Source: Pyrinomonadaceae bacterium
GTDB lineage: Bacteria; Acidobacteriota; Blastocatellia; Pyrinomonadales; Pyrinomonadaceae
Length of the DNA stretch: 64,000 nt
Direction: 5' to 3'
Assembly (NCBI GenBank): GCA_019694395.1
Contig: JAIBCC010000027.1
Location: forward strand, 1 to 64,000
Under the pieces are notes generated by a model. The model saw only the letters and a list, made by a program, of their open reading frames with translations. It made no database searches and was not told the origin of the DNA. Positions 61,057-64,000 of the stretch are shown piece after piece (position 1 is the stretch's first letter; the number at the start of each line of letters is the position of its first letter). A program made the position numbers and the translations under genes.

Positions 61057-61683
61057 TTAGCCTGCTTTTCGGGCAACTTCTCTAAATCCTTGTCCGGCAA
61101 AAAGCGCACGGATCGCGCTAAACAATCGTTTGAATGCGCGAAAAACCTTCGGCACAAACCAGATGAAGAAAAGGACGAAAATTCCCAAAATCCCCATAAT
61201 TATTACCGGTGCAAAAACTGCGAGTAATGTTCCGACAATCGCCAATCCGTCTTCGATAAAGGATAAAGCCCAATTTGAAACAGGTTCAGGGGAAAGGTTG
61301 GCTGTTGCGCGTAAAGCCGCCTTTGTTCCGTGTGATGAGAGCGCGAGTCCTCCGCCGAGCAAAGTTGCAATGACCGTCACGCTTGAATCCATTTGGTTGG
61401 TCGCTGCGTAGGCAACCACAGCACCTGCCGGAATGCGGATAAAGGTGTGAATAACATCCCAAACGCTGTCAACGTAGGGAATTTTATCGGCAAAAAATTC
61501 GACGACGAATAATCCTCCGGCAACCCCAATCACCCACCAACTGTCCAATGCGGTCAAACCCAACGGCAGTTTGGTCAAGCCGAGTTTTTGCAAAAGTCCC
61601 AAAATCGTAACTGTTGCATAAAGATTAATGCCCGAAGTCCACGCCGAACCTAAAGCTAAAGAAATTGTTGAAAACCAGTCCAT
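61057..61683 (-). CDS. DUF4126 family membrane protein
   Basis: The 208-residue protein has five or six hydrophobic stretches and the family block LALGSAWTSGINLYATVTIL near the start. After it come DSWWVIGVAGGLFVVEFFAD and KIPYVDSVWDVIHTFIRIP. A terminal FGLFKRLF-like basic helix follows (seen as AFKRLFSAIRALFAGQ). The family has no assigned function. A GGAGGA motif precedes the ATG at 61683. Confidence 0.85.
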   Translation of the reverse strand: MDWFSTISLALGSAWTSGINLYATVTILGLLQKLGLTKLPLGLTALDSWWVIGVAGGLFVVEFFADKIPYVDSVWDVIHTFIRIPAGAVVAYAATNQMDSSVTVIATLLGGGLALSSHGTKAALRATANLSPEPVSNWALSFIEDGLAIVGTLLAVFAPVIIMGILGIFVLFFIWFVPKVFRAFKRLFSAIRALFAGQGFREVARKAG

Positions 61684-61758
61684 CTAAATTTTCCTCCTTT
61701 TCGGGGCAGTTAGATGCGCGAATTATACAACAATTTCTATAATTTTTATTAAATAATT

Positions 61759-62964
61759 TTAGCGATTTTCGAGCCGATAAACCAACGTGTTCGGATTATA
61801 AGTTTTCCAGTCAAACCAATAATCTTTGATAATTTGAACAGGAATCAGTTGCTTTCCTTCCAACTCGCCTTTGATCGCCTTGCCCGAAAAATCCCAAACA
61901 CTTCCCGTTTCAGCATCAACCAATTCATTAGTGTCAGTTTTGCGTAAAAATTCAAGTTTGCGTCCTTCCAAAGTTCGTTCAAACGCACGAACAGATTTTT
62001 TATCGTCCGCCAGTAAAAGAACAATGTTGGTTCCGCCAACTGTATCAATGATCGGACTTTGTTTTTCGAGAGCCGAAAACGGATAAGCCTTTGCCGTTTC
62101 ACCGATTTTTATTCCGATCATAATGGCTCGCGGTTCAAACGTATCTTCGATTTTTGCATTGATGCGGACAGGCATTTTGCCGACCTGATTTTCCCAATCT
62201 GCCGATTCGGTTTTATTATTGTCAGGGCGCAGAACGCGACCATTCGGATTTTCACGTTTCCAGATTCCGAAACTGATTTCATCGAAATTAACCGGAACAA
62301 GTTTTTGTCCTTTGAAACTGCCTTGAATCGCTTCGCCCGAAATCTGCTGCCACCACGAACCCGTTTGGGTATCACGCATAATGAAGTTTTGATTATTGAT
62401 TCCGGCAAGTTCAAAATTTAGCGTCTGTCCGTTCACGACGGACTGCCACACAATTCCCGTGTGGCACAGCGTTCAGTAAGTCGCCGTAATCGGTTGACCA
62501 CCGACCACATCCTGCACAACGTGATGATACGCCATTTGCAAAACGGGATAAGCAACCGATTCACCATTGATATTGACTGCCAAAACCATTTCATCATCTT
62601 TGACAAAATCAACTTCGGAAATCTTTGTGTAGGCAGAGTTTTTCAACGGATTGAACATCCAGAGAAAATGATTTTGCTGGGCAAACCAAACCGAAAATCC
62701 GATCACAAACAACGGCAAAATCAACGGAATATTGGTGAACCATCGTTTTGAATTTCGCCAGATTTTGAAACAGAGAAACAAAGCAGCAATGGCAAAAACA
62801 ACCGTCAAAATCGGCGACCAGCTTCGCAAATAATACGAAATCGTTAAAGCATTTTCGGTTTGCGGTGCAAATGGCTGAATGAGATAGGCGGGAATCGCCA
62901 CCATTGCAAAAGCAATGACAGCAACAATTATGACTAAAAGCCAGTTTAGAAGTTTGTTTCGCAT
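61759..62964 (-). CDS. DUF3179 membrane protein with in-frame TGA (candidate selenoprotein)
   Basis: The reading frame from ATG 62964 to the stop at 61759-61761 is open except for one TGA at 62473-62475 (codon 164). Before it: four N-terminal membrane helices and then AYPVLQMAYHHVVQDVVGGQ, PITATY. After it: TLCHTGIVWQSVVNGQTLNF and a repeated DUF3179-type domain (GSWWQQISGEAIQGSFKGQK; GSVWDFSGKAIKGELEGKQL). In DUF3179 proteins the site reads TYCxLC, so TGA stands at the first Cys of a CxxC motif: TY-U-TLC. A stem-loop follows at once. Read as Sec the protein has 401 residues. A pseudogene or sequencing error is the alternative. Confidence 0.75.
62445..62465 (-). promoter_or_regulatory. SECIS-like stem-loop downstream of the TGA codon
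   Basis: On the minus strand, 7 nt after TGA, GCCACAC (62465-62459) pairs perfectly with GTGTGGC (62451-62445) around the loop GGGAATT. Bacterial SECIS elements lie just downstream of UGA and usually have a G at the first loop positions, as here. The element is inside coding sequence, as bacterial ones are. Confidence 0.6.
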
Positions 62965-62970
62965 TTTGTT

Positions 62971-63354
62971 TTATGGAAAAAGATCAAGCCGATGCCATTG
63001 GTGTCTGGCTGATAATTGTAAATCTGAATTTAGTCGCAACCGAGTAATAGTCCCTTGTCCGATTTCTGTTAATCCGACAATTTCAAAAGTCATCAAATTA
63101 ACGCTAAGATGTTCATTCCAAGCATCTTGACGCGGATTGAAAAGTCTTTCATTAATTCCAACGGTAAAATTTGACTTAAAAATGTTGCAGGAACGACAAG
63201 CTAAAGCCAGATTTTCCAAAACTGTTTCACCACCAAGTGAAATTGGGGTAATATGTTCGACTTCAAACAAAAAATTAAAAGCTAATTCTGGAGCATGACA
63301 GTATTCGCAGAGATGATTTGCCCGTTCGGCAACTTCAGGATAGAAAGCGTTCAT
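62971..63354 (-). CDS. HNH endonuclease domain protein
   Basis: The 127-residue protein has the HNH layout: zinc CxxC in ANHLCEYCHAPELAF, the catalytic His in VEHITPISLGG, and the second half LALACRSCNIFKSN with Asn and CxxC. HNH domains cut DNA in restriction, repair and selfish elements. It overlaps the upstream small gene by 4 bp, forming a two-gene unit. The lack of a methylase nearby argues against a standard restriction system. Confidence 0.88.
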   Translation of the reverse strand: MNAFYPEVAERANHLCEYCHAPELAFNFLFEVEHITPISLGGETVLENLALACRSCNIFKSNFTVGINERLFNPRQDAWNEHLSVNLMTFEIVGLTEIGQGTITRLRLNSDLQLSARHQWHRLDLFP

Positions 63355-63686
63355 TTACCTAATTTCTCGGCAATTTTTGCCACGCGTTTAGCTGAACCCT
63401 CTAATTCTTCGTCAATCAATTTTTCCAATTCCTTTTTTTCTTCGGCAGAAAAATCGGAATCATTATCTTTAAATTTTTGCATCAATTCAGAAAGTCGTCG
63501 TTGTTGTTCGGCAGTAAAAAACTCGTCCGGTTGAAAGTCTTGAATATAAATGACCGAATTTGGTTCGCCCGGAGTTTGTTTTTCCAAAGCGTCAATTGCC
63601 TCACCAACTGTCTTTCCAAACGATTTATTTTTGCCTGAAACTGCGCTAAAAGTCTTACCGTTTTGATTTACTACAACCGTCTTCAT
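63351..63686 (-). CDS. Small acidic helical protein linked to an HNH nuclease
   Basis: The 111-residue protein begins with beta strands (MKTVVVNQNGKTFSAVSGKN, KTVGEAIDALEKQTP) resembling small antitoxin-like domains. It then becomes acidic-helical (FTAEQQRRLSELMQKFKDND, FSAEEKKELEKLIDEELEGS). It overlaps the HNH gene by 4 bp. It could be a regulator or inhibitor of the nuclease, or just a co-transcribed protein; no family is certain. Confidence 0.65.
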   Translation of the reverse strand: MKTVVVNQNGKTFSAVSGKNKSFGKTVGEAIDALEKQTPGEPNSVIYIQDFQPDEFFTAEQQRRLSELMQKFKDNDSDFSAEEKKELEKLIDEELEGSAKRVAKIAEKLGK

Positions 63687-63701
63687 ATTTCAAATTATAC
63701 A

Positions 63702-64000
63702 CTAACTTTCACTGTCTTCTTCTTCCTTCTTAACACCGAATTTTTCCAAACGATATTGCAAAGTTCGGAATGTTAAGCCCAATAATTTCGCGGATTTAGT
63801 GATGTTATTATCGGTGCGCTCCATCGCCTGCATAATCAAACTGCGTTCCAATTCTTCAAAATTAATACCGTTCGGCGGAAGCTTGAAAGCTGCATTAGCA
63901 TCAGCTTTGATTTCAGCAGTTTGCATTTCGGGCGGTAAATCTTCGAGTTGAATCGTTTCGCCTTCGCAGAGCAAAACGGCTCGTTCGATTGCTGATTCAA
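63702..64000 (-). CDS. NtrC-type sigma-54-dependent regulator, C-terminal end (cut by window edge)
   Basis: The frame runs from the right edge to the stop at 63702: ESAIERAVLLCEGETIQLED, then a linker, and a Fis-type helix-turn-helix NITKSAKLLGLTFRTLQYRL near the end. The phrase RAVLLCEG-x-I-x-x-DLP is the usual end of the AAA+ domain of NtrC-family activators. The upstream receiver and AAA+ parts lie outside the window. Confidence 0.9.
   Translation of the reverse strand, partial: ESAIERAVLLCEGETIQLEDLPPEMQTAEIKADANAAFKLPPNGINFEELERSLIMQAMERTDNNITKSAKLLGLTFRTLQYRLEKFGVKKEEEDSES

Noticed and set aside
61759..62451. A separate 230-residue gene starting at a GTG (WQSVVNG...)
   Set aside because: It is the continuation of the DUF3179 frame after the in-frame TGA; the proposed start lies in the middle of a conserved domain and lacks a ribosome site.
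1..64000. tRNA or rRNA genes and transposases
   Set aside because: None was recognised by eye on either strand; a covariance-model scan would be needed to exclude an unusual tRNA.

Overview
The window reads as a chromosomal segment around the replication origin of a moderately AT-rich bacterium. The best guess is an acidobacterium of the Blastocatellia/Pyrinomonadales type. Supporting this are the TonB-receptor-like signature NLPLNGRN...LDGVDVND, DUF4388, DUF4126, DUF4349 and DUF3179 proteins, a nickel superoxide dismutase, and many short dispersed repeats that have entered genes. This placement is an inference. The housekeeping genes themselves (dnaA, dnaN, smc, carA, truA, rnpA, rpmH, purE, purM, purN) are clear.

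Layout. Positions 1-1182 hold the minus-strand rpmH-rnpA-yidD-yidC cluster, with yidC cut by the window edge. Positions 1328-4765 are minus-strand genes including purM, a DUF6714-like gene, purN and an arylamine N-acetyltransferase. Positions 4867-10961 hold plus-strand envelope or unknown proteins and a nuclease-A-inhibitor-like gene. Positions 10962-15190 are the origin region: DnaA boxes upstream of dnaA, dnaA, then a box-rich non-coding stretch with a DnaA-trio/AT-rich unwinding element, a small secreted protein, and dnaN. Then come purE, an AlkD-like protein, and a very large alpha-2-macroglobulin (17227-23172) with foreign-looking modules at its presumed bait position. A 21-bp tandem repeat array lies at 23638-23910.

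Positions 24.0-29.7 kb hold a serine protease, truA, ppk2, a ferredoxin-sodN-sodX cluster and a DUF4388 gene. Positions 29760-35174 encode SMC, interrupted by a 560-residue intein exactly in its Walker A motif. An ECF-like sigma factor with its anti-sigma, carA, lepB, a class V aminotransferase and two polytopic glycosyltransferase-like genes follow. Positions 46.0-51.4 kb hold DinB, DUF2199, transketolase, a SWIM protein and an FGGY kinase. Positions 52.7-56.6 kb hold a tandem pair of exported dikinase-like proteins. Next are carbonic anhydrase, a GT1 glycosyltransferase, a Thg1-like 3'-5' polymerase coupled to a P-loop polynucleotide-kinase-like gene, DUF4349 and DUF4126. The last stretch has a DUF3179 membrane protein whose frame is broken only by one TGA at the expected first Cys of a CxxC motif, an HNH nuclease pair, and the end of an NtrC-type regulator cut by the right edge.

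Most notable: (1) the DUF3179 gene is a candidate selenoprotein, with UGA at a conserved Cys and a 7-bp stem-loop directly downstream; (2) the A2M carries a carboxypeptidase-regulatory/TonB-plug-like segment where a bait region is expected; (3) the SMC intein; (4) the Thg1/kinase pair as a possible RNA-repair unit; (5) the exported dikinase pair; (6) a ~34-bp GCAAAG-type dispersed repeat read in frame inside several proteins. No tRNA, rRNA, CRISPR array or transposase was recognised.
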